A stretch of 64,000 nt of DNA from Shimia gijangensis. Lineage in GTDB: Bacteria > Pseudomonadota > Alphaproteobacteria > Rhodobacterales > Rhodobacteraceae. Positions 35,801 to 43,270 of this stretch are shown here, piece by piece. The stretch is from NCBI RefSeq assembly GCF_900142085.1, contig NZ_FQZQ01000004.1:171859-235858 (forward strand), written 5' to 3'. The translations under genes and the position numbers were made by a program. The notes under the pieces were generated by a model. The model was not told the origin of the DNA. It was given only the letters and a program-made list of their open reading frames with translations, and ran no database searches. The first letter of the stretch is position 1. Each line of letters starts with the position of its first letter.

Positions 35801-36327
35801 GACAGGATCGGACGCATACCGCGTCCGCCGCCACCCCAGGACGCTTTGAGCATCAGAGGATAGCCAACTTCAGCGGCTTCGGCGCGGATCGCATCCATAT
35901 CGTCGCCCAGCACTTCGGTGGCCGGGATCACCGGAACACCAGCGGCAACAGCCACTTTGCGGGCCGAAGCCTTGTCACCAAGCGCGCGCATGGTTTCGGC
36001 TTTGGGGCCGATAAAGGTGATGCCGTTGGCTACACAGGCGTCCACAAAGTCGGGGTTCTCGGACAACAGGCCATAACCTGGATGGATCGCATCTGCGCCG
36101 CATTCCTTGGCAACCCGAATAATCTCGTCAATGCTCAGATAGGCGGCCACTGGGCCCATGCCCTCGCCAATGCGATAAGCTTCGTCTGCTTTGAACCGGT
36201 GCAAGGACAGTTTGTCCTCTTCGGCAAAAATAGCGACGGTGCGTTTGCCCATCTCGTTGGCGGCGCGCATCACGCGGATGGCAATCTCACCACGGTTGGC
36301 AATCAGGATTTTCTTAAACTCAGCCAT
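32884..36327 (-). CDS. pyc: Pyruvate carboxylase
   Basis: A 1147-aa single-chain biotin enzyme making oxaloacetate from pyruvate and bicarbonate. Domains in order are biotin carboxylase (ILIANRGEIAIRVM at the start, ATP loop WGGGGRGM, residues 1-~460), the carboxyltransferase (TTMRDGHQSLLATRMR with the metal site, ~550-830; FHTHDTSG), the PYC/OADA region, and a C-terminal biotinyl domain with EAMKMET, biotinylated Lys about 35 residues from the end. Start chosen at MAEFKKILIANRG after GGGAG; the longer frame reads into the promoter region. It sustains the TCA cycle from pyruvate/lactate, and lldD is close by. Confidence 0.97.
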   Translation of the reverse strand: MAEFKKILIANRGEIAIRVMRAANEMGKRTVAIFAEEDKLSLHRFKADEAYRIGEGMGPVAAYLSIDEIIRVAKECGADAIHPGYGLLSENPDFVDACVANGITFIGPKAETMRALGDKASARKVAVAAGVPVIPATEVLGDDMDAIRAEAAEVGYPLMLKASWGGGGRGMRPILSEDEVEEKVLEGRREAEAAFGNGEGYLEKMIIRARHVEVQVLGDKMGNIYHLYERDCSVQRRNQKVVERAPAPYLSEAQREEICELGRKICAHVDYECAGTVEFLMDMETGKFYFIEVNPRVQVEHTVTEEVTGIDIVQAQILIAEGKSISDATGKASQYDIRLNGHALQTRITTEDPQNNFIPDYGRITAYRSATGMGIRLDGGTAYAGGVITRYYDSLLTKITAWAPTPEKAIARMDRALREFRIRGVSTNIAFVENLLKHPTFLRNQYSTKFIDETPELFQFTKRRDRGTKVLTYIADISVNGHPETADRPEPAADLKAPRAPRVRDSHTPFGTKNLLDDQGAQAVADWMKAQKQLLLTDTTMRDGHQSLLATRMRSVDMIKVAPAYAANLSQLFSVECWGGATFDVAYRFLQECPWQRLRDLRKAMPNVMTQMLLRASNGVGYTNYPDNVVQEFVRQAAETGVDVFRVFDSLNWVENMRVAMDAVVESGKVCEGTICYTGDLLDPARAKYDLNYYIGMAKELEAAGAHVLGLKDMAGLLKPASARILVKALKEEVGLPIHFHTHDTSGIAGATILAAADAGVDAVDAAMDAFSGGTSQACLGSIVEALRHTDRDTGMDIEAIREISDYWEGVRAQYAAFESGLAAPASEVYLHEMPGGQFTNLKAQARSLGLEEKWPEVARTYADVNQMFGDIVKVTPSSKVVGDMALMMVSQGLTRDQVEDADTDVAFPDSVVDMMRGNLGQPPGGFPDGIVEKVLKGDKPNTDRPGKHLEPVDLEAARAELSGELQGFKVDNEDLNGYLMYPKVFLDYMGRHRLYGPVRALPTRTFFYGMEPGEEITAEIDPGKILEIRLQAIGETTEDGEVKVFFELNGQPRVIRVPNRLVKSTTAQRPKAEAGNANHIGAPMPGVVASVAVSAGQKVKEGDLLLTIEAMKMETGIHAERDATVAEVHAHAGGQIDAKDLLVELE

Positions 36328-36561
36328 GGGCAGGCTCCCCTTTTGGTGTCTGTCCGGTTTCAGTTGGCGAACCCTAAGGGCATGCCGCAGTGCAGCGCAA
36401 TACCTAGAGATACGGATTCTGTTACATTTCTGTAGGATTCTGTTCTGTTTTCGGACCAGTACGACCAATTCAATCGCACGACTTTGTGTAGAACGACCTG
36501 TTGCAAGCCGAATCCGGCCATGGCAGAAAGTTAATAATATTACTTATTTGGAATATGTCTT

Positions 36562-37020
36562 ATGCTCAGCCGCCGCTCCGTCCTGCTCACAATTCCCGCC
36601 TCTGTGCTTTTTGCCACATTGGCCCACGCCGAGACCACGCTGACGCCCGAGCAAGCACTGGCCGGTATGGAGGGTAGCTCTCTCATCCTGATTGACATCC
36701 GTCGTCCCGAGGAATGGCAAGAAACCGGTGTTGCCAAAGGTGCCTGGCCTCTGGATATGACCGATAAACAATTTGGACAGCGCCTGATGGCGGTATTAGA
36801 GCGCAACCCTGACCATAGGGTCGCCATTATTTGCCGTACCGGTAATCGCACCAGCTATCTGATCAACGTTTTGGCCGAGAACAATATTTCCGGCGTGCTG
36901 GATGTCTCGGCTGGAATGGCAGGCGGGCCACGCGGCAAAGGGTGGATCCCATCAGGCTTGCCCATCGTGACCTCTGAGGAAGCTCAAAATTCCATGCCAG
37001 ACGATCTGACGGCAGGTTAA
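36562..37020 (+). CDS. Exported rhodanese-like domain protein
   Basis: A 152-aa protein with an N-terminal signal peptide (MLSRRSVLLTIPAS..., cleavage after AHA). A single rhodanese domain follows, with the active-site loop CRTGNRT (Cys91), preceded by LIDIRRPEEW. It is therefore a periplasmic sulfurtransferase or sulfur-carrier type protein, single-domain rather than tandem. The 234-bp gap before it is the divergent promoter region with pyc. It overlaps the converging lldD end by 4 bp. Confidence 0.9.
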   Translation: MLSRRSVLLTIPASVLFATLAHAETTLTPEQALAGMEGSSLILIDIRRPEEWQETGVAKGAWPLDMTDKQFGQRLMAVLERNPDHRVAIICRTGNRTSYLINVLAENNISGVLDVSAGMAGGPRGKGWIPSGLPIVTSEEAQNSMPDDLTAG

Positions 37021-38150
37021 GTCGCGAGGCAAGCACTGAGATTGTCCAGCGTATTGACCCCCATCTGACCCATGTTGGCCTGAAGGTCTTGCTTCAGGAT
37101 ATCGATCAGATGATCCGGTCCGGCCTCACCCAGTGCGGCAAGCGCATAATGAAACCCACGACCCATCATGACAAAGTCCGCCCCAAGTGCGAGGGCGCGC
37201 AGAATATCAAGGCCTGTCTCGACACCGCTGTCCAAGATCAGCGGTAAGCTGGTCGCTGCTCGAATATCAGGCAAGGCCTCGATCGTAGCGGGGGACGCAT
37301 CAAACTGGCGCCCTGTGTGGTTGGAAATCCAAATGGCATCCACGCCAGCCTGTTCCAGCTTTGGCGCATCTTCGGCGCGCATGACGCCTTTGATGACGAA
37401 GGGTCCGTCCCAATTGTCGCGAAGCCAGTGCAAATAGTCCCAATCCGGCGAGGTGCGCAGCAAGTACCCGGCATGTGCGGTGGAATTCATGCCGGTCAGG
37501 TTTCCGGCATACCCATCAATCAACCGCATCCGGGGCATGCCCGCCCTGAGTGTTCCCATCGCCCAAGAAGGCCGCCGTGCGATCTGTGTCAGCAAACGCG
37601 GGGTCAGGCGCGGTGGTGTTGTCAGCCCGGAACGAACCTGACGCTCTCGGCGGCTGGCAACGGGGACATCAACCGTTAGAACCAGCGTTGTGAATCCGGC
37701 CTCTTTTGCGCGATCCAACATGTCTTTGCGAATGTCTTCATCGCGGGGCGGGTACATCTGAAACCAGCCGTCATCGCCGAGATGTGGTGCAACAGTCTCC
37801 GGTGTCTGGCTGGCCACAGTCGAAAGCGTATAAGGAATGCCAAGCCGTGCCGCGGCGGCGGCCAGCAGGCGCTCAGCATTTGGCCAGATCAGCCCAGACA
37901 TGCCCACCGGCGCAATCCCCACGGGGATGGGATAGGTCCGGCCCAACAACTGGCGGGAGATGTCGACGTTCAGTTCACCATGCAAAATTGAGGGATTGAA
38001 AAGGATGTCGTCAAACCCCAGCCTGTTGCGGGCCTTGGTGCGTTCGTCGCCTATTGCACTGTCCAGAAATTCCCAGACAAATTTGGGAATCCGGCGCTGG
38101 GCTTGCGCACGGAGATCGGACAGGGCGGGGTATCTCGCGTGTAAATTCAT
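37017..38150 (-). CDS. lldD: FMN-dependent alpha-hydroxy-acid dehydrogenase (L-lactate dehydrogenase-like)
   Basis: A 377-aa FMN TIM-barrel enzyme. Catalytic text: ISNHTGRQFD (family consensus SNHGGRQLD, with the catalytic His and Arg kept but Gly to Thr), preceded by FVIKGVMRAEDA with its Lys, and ILDSGVETGLDILRALALGA for FMN phosphate binding. It oxidises L-lactate or a related 2-hydroxy acid to the 2-oxo acid, feeding electrons to the respiratory chain. Start chosen at MNLHARYPAL; the longer frame runs into the uvrD region. Substrate could also be another 2-hydroxy acid such as mandelate. Confidence 0.88.
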   Translation of the reverse strand: MNLHARYPALSDLRAQAQRRIPKFVWEFLDSAIGDERTKARNRLGFDDILFNPSILHGELNVDISRQLLGRTYPIPVGIAPVGMSGLIWPNAERLLAAAAARLGIPYTLSTVASQTPETVAPHLGDDGWFQMYPPRDEDIRKDMLDRAKEAGFTTLVLTVDVPVASRRERQVRSGLTTPPRLTPRLLTQIARRPSWAMGTLRAGMPRMRLIDGYAGNLTGMNSTAHAGYLLRTSPDWDYLHWLRDNWDGPFVIKGVMRAEDAPKLEQAGVDAIWISNHTGRQFDASPATIEALPDIRAATSLPLILDSGVETGLDILRALALGADFVMMGRGFHYALAALGEAGPDHLIDILKQDLQANMGQMGVNTLDNLSACLAT

Positions 38151-38253
38151 GCCGCCTATGTTTGCTGGAAATGGGGTGATGTCCAGCGAAACAATGCGTG
38201 AAGAACATAATGGGAACTTCCATTCGCGCATGACCAAGGCTACATTGTCGCCC

Positions 38254-40671
38254 ATGAGCAGTTTTGACGAATCCGACGCCTTTGAAGGCGCATCTCTAAG
38301 TGCCCGCGCCATGGCTGCGCGACCCATGCCGTATCTTGACGAGTTGAACCCGGCCCAACTTGAGGCGGTTGAACAGATGGATGGCCCGGTTCTGATGCTG
38401 GCCGGGGCTGGTACGGGCAAGACCAAGGCGTTAACAGCGCGGATTGTGCATCTGTTGAATAAAGGCAGAGCCCGACCAAACGAGATACTCGCAGTGACTT
38501 TTACCAATAAAGCAGCTCGCGAGATGAAGAACCGCGTTGGCCATATGCTGGGTGGTTCGATTGAAGGCGTGCCTTGGCTGGGCACGTTCCATGCGATCTG
38601 TGTCAAACTGCTTCGCCGTCATGCCGAACTGGTTGATCTAAAATCGAACTTCACCATTCTGGACACGGACGACCAGATTCGCCTGTTAAAGCAACTGATC
38701 CGGGCCAACAATATTGACGACAAACGCTGGCCTGCGCGCCTTTTGGCGAGCCTGATTGATGGTTGGAAAAACAAGGCGCTGACTCCCGACAAATTGCCCG
38801 CCGCTGACGCAGGCGCGTTCAACCACCGGGGGGGGGAGCTTTACGATCAATACCAAAGGCGGTTGCGCGAATTGAACGCTGTGGATTTTGGCGATCTTCT
38901 GTTGCATGTCGTCACCATCTTTCAGAAACACCCTGATATTCTGAAGCAGTACCAGCGCTGGTTTAAATACATCCTTGTCGACGAATATCAGGATACCAAC
39001 GTCGCCCAGTACATGTGGCTACGACTGCTGGCCGGGGGGCACAAAAACATCTGTTGCGTCGGCGATGACGACCAGTCGATCTATGGTTGGCGCGGGGCCG
39101 AGGTGGGCAATATCCTACGGTTTGAAAAGGATTTTCCTGGCGCGTATGTGGTTCGGTTGGAACAAAACTATCGCTCAACCCCGCATATTCTGGCCGCCGC
39201 GTCGAACGTCATCAAAGGCAATTCTGATCGGTTGGGCAAAGAGCTTTGGACGGATGAGACGGATGGGGAAAAGGTTCGTCTGATTGGCCATTGGGATGGC
39301 GAAGAAGAGGCCCGCTGGATCGGAGAAGAGATCGAGGCGATGCAGGGCGGCACCCGTGGCATGGCGCCAATGTCTCTGGACCATATGGCCATTCTTGTGC
39401 GTGCCTCGCACCAGATGCGCGCTTTTGAAGATCGGTTTCTGACCATCGGGTTGCCTTACCGTGTGATTGGCGGCCCACGATTTTATGAGCGGCTCGAAAT
39501 TCGCGATACCATGGCCTATTTTCGCGTTGTGGTCAGCCCGGATGATGATCTGGCGTTTGAGCGGATTGTGAACACCCCCAAACGTGGTCTTGGCAATGTT
39601 GCGCAGCAGAAAATTCAAACCTGCGCACGGGCCAATGGTGTGTCGTTGATCGAAGGCGCACGCATCCTGCTTGAAGAAAAAGGTCTTGGGGGCAAAGGCG
39701 CCAAAGAGCTGGCGTTGTTGGTTGATGGACTTGCCCGGTGGCGCGAAAAACTGATTGGGCCGCGCATTGTGGTCGAGGATGATGCGGTGCTGGACGATGG
39801 TGCCGCACCCATTGTGTCGCGCGGCGATCCGGAACTGAGCCACATTGAACTGGCCGAAGTCATCTTGGATGAATCCGGCTACACCACCATGTGGCAGAAC
39901 GACAAAACACCCGAAGGTCCGGGGCGGCTTGAGAACCTCAAGGAACTGGTCAAGGCCTTGGAAAACTTTGAAAACCTTCAAGGATTCCTCGAGCACGTCA
40001 GCCTGATTATGGACAATGAATCCGATGATGCCGAAGCCAAAGTCACCATCATGACCCTGCACGGTGCCAAGGGTTTGGAGTTTCCTGCCGTGTTCCTGCC
40101 CGGTTGGGAAGAAGGGTTGTTCCCATCCCAACGCAGCATGGACGAAAGCGGGCTCAAGGGGCTCGAGGAAGAACGCCGTCTGGCCTATGTAGGGATCACT
40201 CGGGCCGAAGAATTGTGTACAATTTCTTTTGCCGGTAATCGGCTGGTGTATGGCCAGTGGCAATCCCAGATGCCGTCAAGGTTCATTGACGAATTGCCCG
40301 AGGAACATGTCGAGGTTCTGACGCCTCCGGGTCTTTATGGCGGGGGTTTTGGCGCGGCGGCGAGTGTTGGCAAAAGCAGTCTTGATGACCGTGTGGCCAG
40401 CGCCAATACCTACAATTCTCCGGGTTGGAAACGTATGCAATCGCGGGCCGGGCAATATGGGGCGTCGCAACCCAAAGAAAGCCGCGCTCCGGTGATTGAT
40501 ATGACGGCAGTGTCCAGTTTTACGGTCGGGGACCGGGTGTTTCACCAAAAATTCGGGTACGGTAGTGTGCTGGAAATTGAAGGCGATAAGCTGGGCGTGG
40601 ATTTTGACAAGGCGGGGCTGAAAAAGGTCGTCTCCAGCTTTGTCACGTCGTCGGACGACATTCCGTTCTAG
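38254..40671 (+). CDS. uvrD: ATP-dependent DNA helicase UvrD/PcrA
   Basis: An 805-aa superfamily 1A helicase, acting 3' to 5' in nucleotide excision and mismatch repair. Motifs in order include Walker A GAGTGKT (residues 51-57), motif II DEYQDTN, motif III GDDDQSIYGWRGAE, motif IV EQNYRST, motif V TLHGAKGLEF and motif VI RLAYVGITRAEE. The C-terminal part ends in a Tudor-like strand region (VGDRVFHQKFGYGSVLEIEGDKLG, key piece VFHQKFGYGSV) typical of UvrD/PcrA. Alternative ATG at 38230 would add MTKATLSP. The open frame extends to 37960 but overlaps the divergent lldD. Confidence 0.95.
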   Translation: MSSFDESDAFEGASLSARAMAARPMPYLDELNPAQLEAVEQMDGPVLMLAGAGTGKTKALTARIVHLLNKGRARPNEILAVTFTNKAAREMKNRVGHMLGGSIEGVPWLGTFHAICVKLLRRHAELVDLKSNFTILDTDDQIRLLKQLIRANNIDDKRWPARLLASLIDGWKNKALTPDKLPAADAGAFNHRGGELYDQYQRRLRELNAVDFGDLLLHVVTIFQKHPDILKQYQRWFKYILVDEYQDTNVAQYMWLRLLAGGHKNICCVGDDDQSIYGWRGAEVGNILRFEKDFPGAYVVRLEQNYRSTPHILAAASNVIKGNSDRLGKELWTDETDGEKVRLIGHWDGEEEARWIGEEIEAMQGGTRGMAPMSLDHMAILVRASHQMRAFEDRFLTIGLPYRVIGGPRFYERLEIRDTMAYFRVVVSPDDDLAFERIVNTPKRGLGNVAQQKIQTCARANGVSLIEGARILLEEKGLGGKGAKELALLVDGLARWREKLIGPRIVVEDDAVLDDGAAPIVSRGDPELSHIELAEVILDESGYTTMWQNDKTPEGPGRLENLKELVKALENFENLQGFLEHVSLIMDNESDDAEAKVTIMTLHGAKGLEFPAVFLPGWEEGLFPSQRSMDESGLKGLEEERRLAYVGITRAEELCTISFAGNRLVYGQWQSQMPSRFIDELPEEHVEVLTPPGLYGGGFGAAASVGKSSLDDRVASANTYNSPGWKRMQSRAGQYGASQPKESRAPVIDMTAVSSFTVGDRVFHQKFGYGSVLEIEGDKLGVDFDKAGLKKVVSSFVTSSDDIPF

Positions 40672-40698
40672 GGGCTGCCATTTCGGCGTTTTGTCCGT

Positions 40699-40749
40699 TT
40701 TGTACAAATATTTGCGAGGGACTCACCGGTTTGTACTTTTTGTACAAAC
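40699..40749. promoter_or_regulatory. Cluster of TTTGTAC palindromes between uvrD and the sRNA array
   Basis: TTTGTACAAA (40699-40708) is a perfect palindrome. GTTTGTAC (40729-40736) and GTACAAAC (40742-40749) are inverted around TTTTT. All share the core TTGTAC. It may be a terminator for uvrD or a repressor site; the region from the uvrD stop to the array terminator holds no gene I can support. Confidence 0.4.
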
Positions 40750-40787
40750 TGCGGTTTTGGCCGCGCATCCCACAAATTTCAGGGTTT

Positions 40788-40830
40788 GAAAAAGAAAAAC
40801 GGCGACGCAAGGGAGGAGAGCGCCGCCGTT
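40788..40830 (-). terminator. Intrinsic terminator of the DUF1127-sRNA transcript
   Basis: The final GC-rich hairpin of the array (40798-40830) followed on the minus strand by TTTCTTTTTC. Confidence 0.8.
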
Positions 40831-40875
40831 CTTTTCGGCAAAACGTTCAGGGAGGAGGAGAGAACGTCTTGCTGT
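40788..40875 (-). ncRNA. CcsR/Cuckoo-type sRNA, unit 4 (array end)
   Basis: Two hairpins whose loops carry CUCCUCCC (plus strand GGGAGGAG). The first uses ACGTTC (40843-40848) with GAACGT (40862-40867). The second uses AACGGCGACGC (40798-40808) with GCGCCGCCGTT (40820-40830), 10 of 11 paired. On the minus strand that last stem is followed by TTTCTTTTTC, so it doubles as an intrinsic terminator. Boundaries are approximate. Confidence 0.8.
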
Positions 40876-40894
40876 CTGTTGGGCCGTGGGCCCG

Positions 40895-40985
40895 GAATTT
40901 TGTGCGGCAGCCCCAGGGAGGAGGAGAGGAGCTACCGCAATTTACAAGGCATCCACAGGGAGGAGGAAGGAACACCTTGAACTTG
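40895..40985 (-). ncRNA. CcsR/Cuckoo-type sRNA, unit 3
   Basis: Hairpin one: CAAGG (40945-40949) with CCTTG (40975-40979) plus inner TCC/GGA. Hairpin two: TGCGG (40903-40907) with CCGCA (40935-40939) plus AGC/GCT inside. Both loops carry CUCCUCCC on the minus strand. It is separated from unit 4 by a GGGC/GCCC spacer hairpin (40881-40893). Confidence 0.75.
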
Positions 40986-41005
40986 TTGGGCAATGGTGAG
41001 CCCGA

Positions 41006-41095
41006 AATTTGCAAGCGGCGATACAAGGGAGGAGCGTATCGCCGCTTTATTGCAAGGCACCTTCAGGGAGGAGGAAGAGATGCCTTGTCTTTTTG
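41006..41095 (-). ncRNA. CcsR/Cuckoo-type sRNA, unit 2
   Basis: Hairpin one: CAAGGCA (41053-41059) with TGCCTTG (41081-41087). Hairpin two: AAGCGGCGATAC (41013-41024) with GTATCGCCGCTT (41036-41047), a perfect 12-bp stem. Both loops carry CUCCUCCC on the minus strand. A GGGC/GCCC spacer hairpin (40988-41003) separates it from unit 3. Confidence 0.8.
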
Positions 41096-41111
41096 GGTCG
41101 TTAGACCCGGA

Positions 41112-41190
41112 AACTCGCGACGATCAAAGGGAGGAGGAGATCGTCGCTATGAACAGAAAGTCGAGGGAGGAGTGACTTTCTGTATCAAAT
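41112..41190 (-). ncRNA. CcsR/Cuckoo-type sRNA, unit 1
   Basis: Hairpin one: CAGAAAGTC (41154-41162) with GACTTTCTG (41174-41182), perfect. Hairpin two: GCGACGATC (41117-41125) with GATCGTCGC (41139-41147), perfect. Both loops carry CUCCUCCC on the minus strand. It begins eight bases after the DUF1127 stop codon; a GGGTC/GACCC spacer hairpin (41095-41108) separates it from unit 2. Confidence 0.8.
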
Positions 41191-41406
41191 TCAAACTTCG
41201 TAAACCGCCTGATAGGCCACGCGGCGGATCATCGAACGGTTCAGGCCCATGTCAGCAAGCTGTGCATTGGTCAAACCGTACAGTTCATTCATGGTTTTGC
41301 GGAAAGCGCGGGCTTTCTTGAAACGCTCAACCAGATTTGAAGCAAAACCGACCAGGCGGTCTGCGGTGCCTTGCTGGGCGGTGGTGTATGTGCTGGCGTA
41401 TGCCAT
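41191..41406 (-). CDS. DUF1127 small protein, CcaF1-like, heading the sRNA array
   Basis: A 71-aa basic protein: KKARAFRKTMNELYGLTNAQLADMGLNRSMIRRVAYQAVYE contains the DUF1127 core (MNELYGLTNAQLADMGL). In Rhodobacter sphaeroides a DUF1127 gene, whose product CcaF1 binds RNA and affects CcsR RNA levels, is co-transcribed with four CcsR sRNAs. Here the gene is followed on the same strand by four two-hairpin units of the same type, so it is very likely the ortholog. It sits behind an RpoH-like promoter. Confidence 0.85.
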   Translation of the reverse strand: MAYASTYTTAQQGTADRLVGFASNLVERFKKARAFRKTMNELYGLTNAQLADMGLNRSMIRRVAYQAVYEV

Positions 41407-41458
41407 CGGAGTGACCTCATGTGCGGATAATGCTGTTCGCTGCGTCGTTGTGCTATGG

Positions 41459-41485
41459 ATATAGGGTTATGCTGCAGGTGCACAA
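41459..41485 (-). promoter_or_regulatory. RpoH-like promoter of the DUF1127-sRNA transcript
   Basis: On the minus strand TTG (41485-41483), 18 bases, then CTATAT (41464-41459), matching the TTG-N17-21-CYTATMT form known for RpoHI/RpoHII promoters of Rhodobacter. It lies about 50 bp before the start codon. Confidence 0.55.
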
Positions 41486-41648
41486 TGGCTAGCTCTGCAA
41501 AGCTGCTATGCAGAAAGCGAATAGGGACCTAACGTCAACGTCAGTCAGAATCACCCGCTCAAGCCCTTGAAAACAAGGGATAAGCGCATTGTGACTTGCG
41601 TTTGGCGAAGAATGGGGGTCTGTGGTGGCAACGAAGTAGGAGACAGAA

Positions 41649-42722
41649 ATGGCGGTAACAGAATCGCAAGTTTTGGATGTTTTGGGCCGGTTTGATTTGC
41701 CCGATGGCGGAGATCTGGTTTCGCGCGACATGGTGCGGGCATTGGTGGTTGATGGGGATACCGTGCGGTTCGTTATCGAAGCGGCCAGCCCGCAAGTCGC
41801 CCAACAAATGGAACCGTTGCGCAAGGCCGCAGAAAACGCTGTTGGTCGGATTGAAGGCGTGGCGCGGGTATCGGTCGCGCTGACGGCGCATGGCCCAGCC
41901 GCAGCCCCCAAAGAGCCACCCAGCCTTAAGATTGGCGGCCATCCGAAACCTCAGCAGGGACCAATGAAGGTCGCCGGTGTCAAAAGCATTATTGCGATCG
42001 GGTCGGGTAAGGGCGGTGTTGGCAAATCGACCGTTTCAAGCAACCTTGCCGTGGCACTGGCCAAACAAGGCCGCCGCGTTGGTTTGTTGGATGCTGACAT
42101 CTATGGGCCGTCTCAGCCCCGGATGATGGGGATCAACAAACGCCCGGCGTCGCCGGATGGCAAAACCATCATTCCGCTGCATTCTCATGGTGTCACCTTG
42201 ATGTCGATTGGCTTCATGCTCGAGGAAGACAAAGCCGTGGTCTGGCGCGGACCAATGTTGATGGGCGCGTTGCAACAGATGCTGGGGCAGGTGCAATGGG
42301 GCGAGTTGGACGTGTTGATCGTTGACCTGCCACCGGGCACGGGCGATGTTCAACTGACCTTGTGTCAAAAGACCGAAATCAGCGGCGCGATTGTGGTGTC
42401 GACACCGCAGGATGTGGCGCTGATCGATGCACGCAAAGCGATTGATATGTTTGGCACGCTCAAGACTCCGGTTCTGGGATTGATCGAAAATATGTCGACC
42501 TATGTCTGCCCCAATTGCGGGCATGAGGCGCATTTGTTTGGCCACGGTGGCGTGGCGGCGGAAGCAGACAAAATGGGTGTGCCCTTGCTGGGGCAGCTGC
42601 CGATTGATCTGGACACGCGTCTGGCGGGAGATGGGGGTAAGCCGATCGCCGCTGGAGATGGGGCCATGGCCGAAGCCTATGGCCGGATTGCCGAAGGCCT
42701 GATCAAAGGTGGCATTGCCTGA
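41649..42722 (+). CDS. Mrp/ApbC-type iron-sulfur cluster carrier ATPase
   Basis: A 357-aa Mrp/NBP35 protein. An N-terminal DUF59/MIP18-like domain (residues 1-~85) precedes the P-loop ATPase with the deviant Walker A SGKGGVGKST (119-128). The cluster-bridging CPNC motif is in TYVCPNCGHEAHLFG. It binds and transfers Fe-S clusters as a dimer. It has a strong terminator downstream and is probably monocistronic. Confidence 0.94.
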   Translation: MAVTESQVLDVLGRFDLPDGGDLVSRDMVRALVVDGDTVRFVIEAASPQVAQQMEPLRKAAENAVGRIEGVARVSVALTAHGPAAAPKEPPSLKIGGHPKPQQGPMKVAGVKSIIAIGSGKGGVGKSTVSSNLAVALAKQGRRVGLLDADIYGPSQPRMMGINKRPASPDGKTIIPLHSHGVTLMSIGFMLEEDKAVVWRGPMLMGALQQMLGQVQWGELDVLIVDLPPGTGDVQLTLCQKTEISGAIVVSTPQDVALIDARKAIDMFGTLKTPVLGLIENMSTYVCPNCGHEAHLFGHGGVAAEADKMGVPLLGQLPIDLDTRLAGDGGKPIAAGDGAMAEAYGRIAEGLIKGGIA

Positions 42723-42745
42723 GACATCTGAGCAGGACTGTATCA

Positions 42746-42777
42746 AAGGCCCCCACGCGCTGCGCGGGGGCCTTTTT
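42746..42777 (+). terminator. Intrinsic terminator of the mrp gene
   Basis: AAAGGCCCCCACGCG-C-TGCGCGGGGGCCTTTTT type stem (arms AGGCCCCC and GGGGGCCT) with a T-run; probably also serves the converging EthD-like gene. Confidence 0.9.
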
Positions 42778-42780
42778 AGA

Positions 42781-43089
42781 TTACCCGATCACTTCACCGA
42801 TCAGCACGGTTGGCTGAATATTGGTGAAGTTTGGAATATCGGCCATGACCGGTGCTGAGGCCTTCATGGCGGCATTCAGCGCGTCCTGGTCGGCAAACAC
42901 CAGCGTCGCAATGGCGTGAAAACCAGCCGGCACATCTGGCCCACCGGCGATCCCTTTGGCGACAACTGAGGATTGGATATGGCTGCCCATATGCTCTCCG
43001 ACCAGACCCATGTGGGTGGCGCCGTAATAATCGAAATCAAATGTGGTGCCTTCTGCAACCGGATAAATCACCTGAAGTGAGACTGACAT
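42781..43089 (-). CDS. EthD-family protein
   Basis: A 102-aa dimeric ferredoxin-like (ABM superfamily) protein. SVSLQVIYPVAEGTTFDFDYY and the HMGLVGEHMG segment fit EthD, a family found beside ether-degrading P450 genes and elsewhere with no fixed function. The start MSVSLQVIYP follows AAGGA; the longer frame is not supported. No P450 is nearby. Confidence 0.8.
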   Translation of the reverse strand: MSVSLQVIYPVAEGTTFDFDYYGATHMGLVGEHMGSHIQSSVVAKGIAGGPDVPAGFHAIATLVFADQDALNAAMKASAPVMADIPNFTNIQPTVLIGEVIG

Positions 43090-43270
43090 CGCGTGTTCCT
43101 TTTTGGTTGAAGGTACAGCATGCGCGAGAAATCCAGCACAGGGAAGGGCACACGCGCCCGGCAAATGTGTCGAAAACCATTTCGGTTAAGTTGATTTTAC
43201 CACTTCTGCGCCAAACTGAAGACGTATTCGGCAGGCAACCTCTGAATACTTGTTAGAAGGACAGGCGAAC

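Noticed and set aside
35302..36435. 377-aa plus-strand frame inside pyc
   Set aside because: It is a shadow of the pyc reading frame; the minus-strand protein is complete and catalytic motifs are in place.
40798..41182. CRISPR-like appearance of the GGGAGGAG repeats
   Set aside because: Repeats are only 8-11 bp, flanked by complementary stems rather than unique spacers, and there are no cas genes.
40731..41321. Plus-strand open frames through the hairpin array (REEE-rich proteins)
   Set aside because: They arise from repeated GGGAGGAGG loops; the stems and their pairing explain the conservation better, and no family matches.
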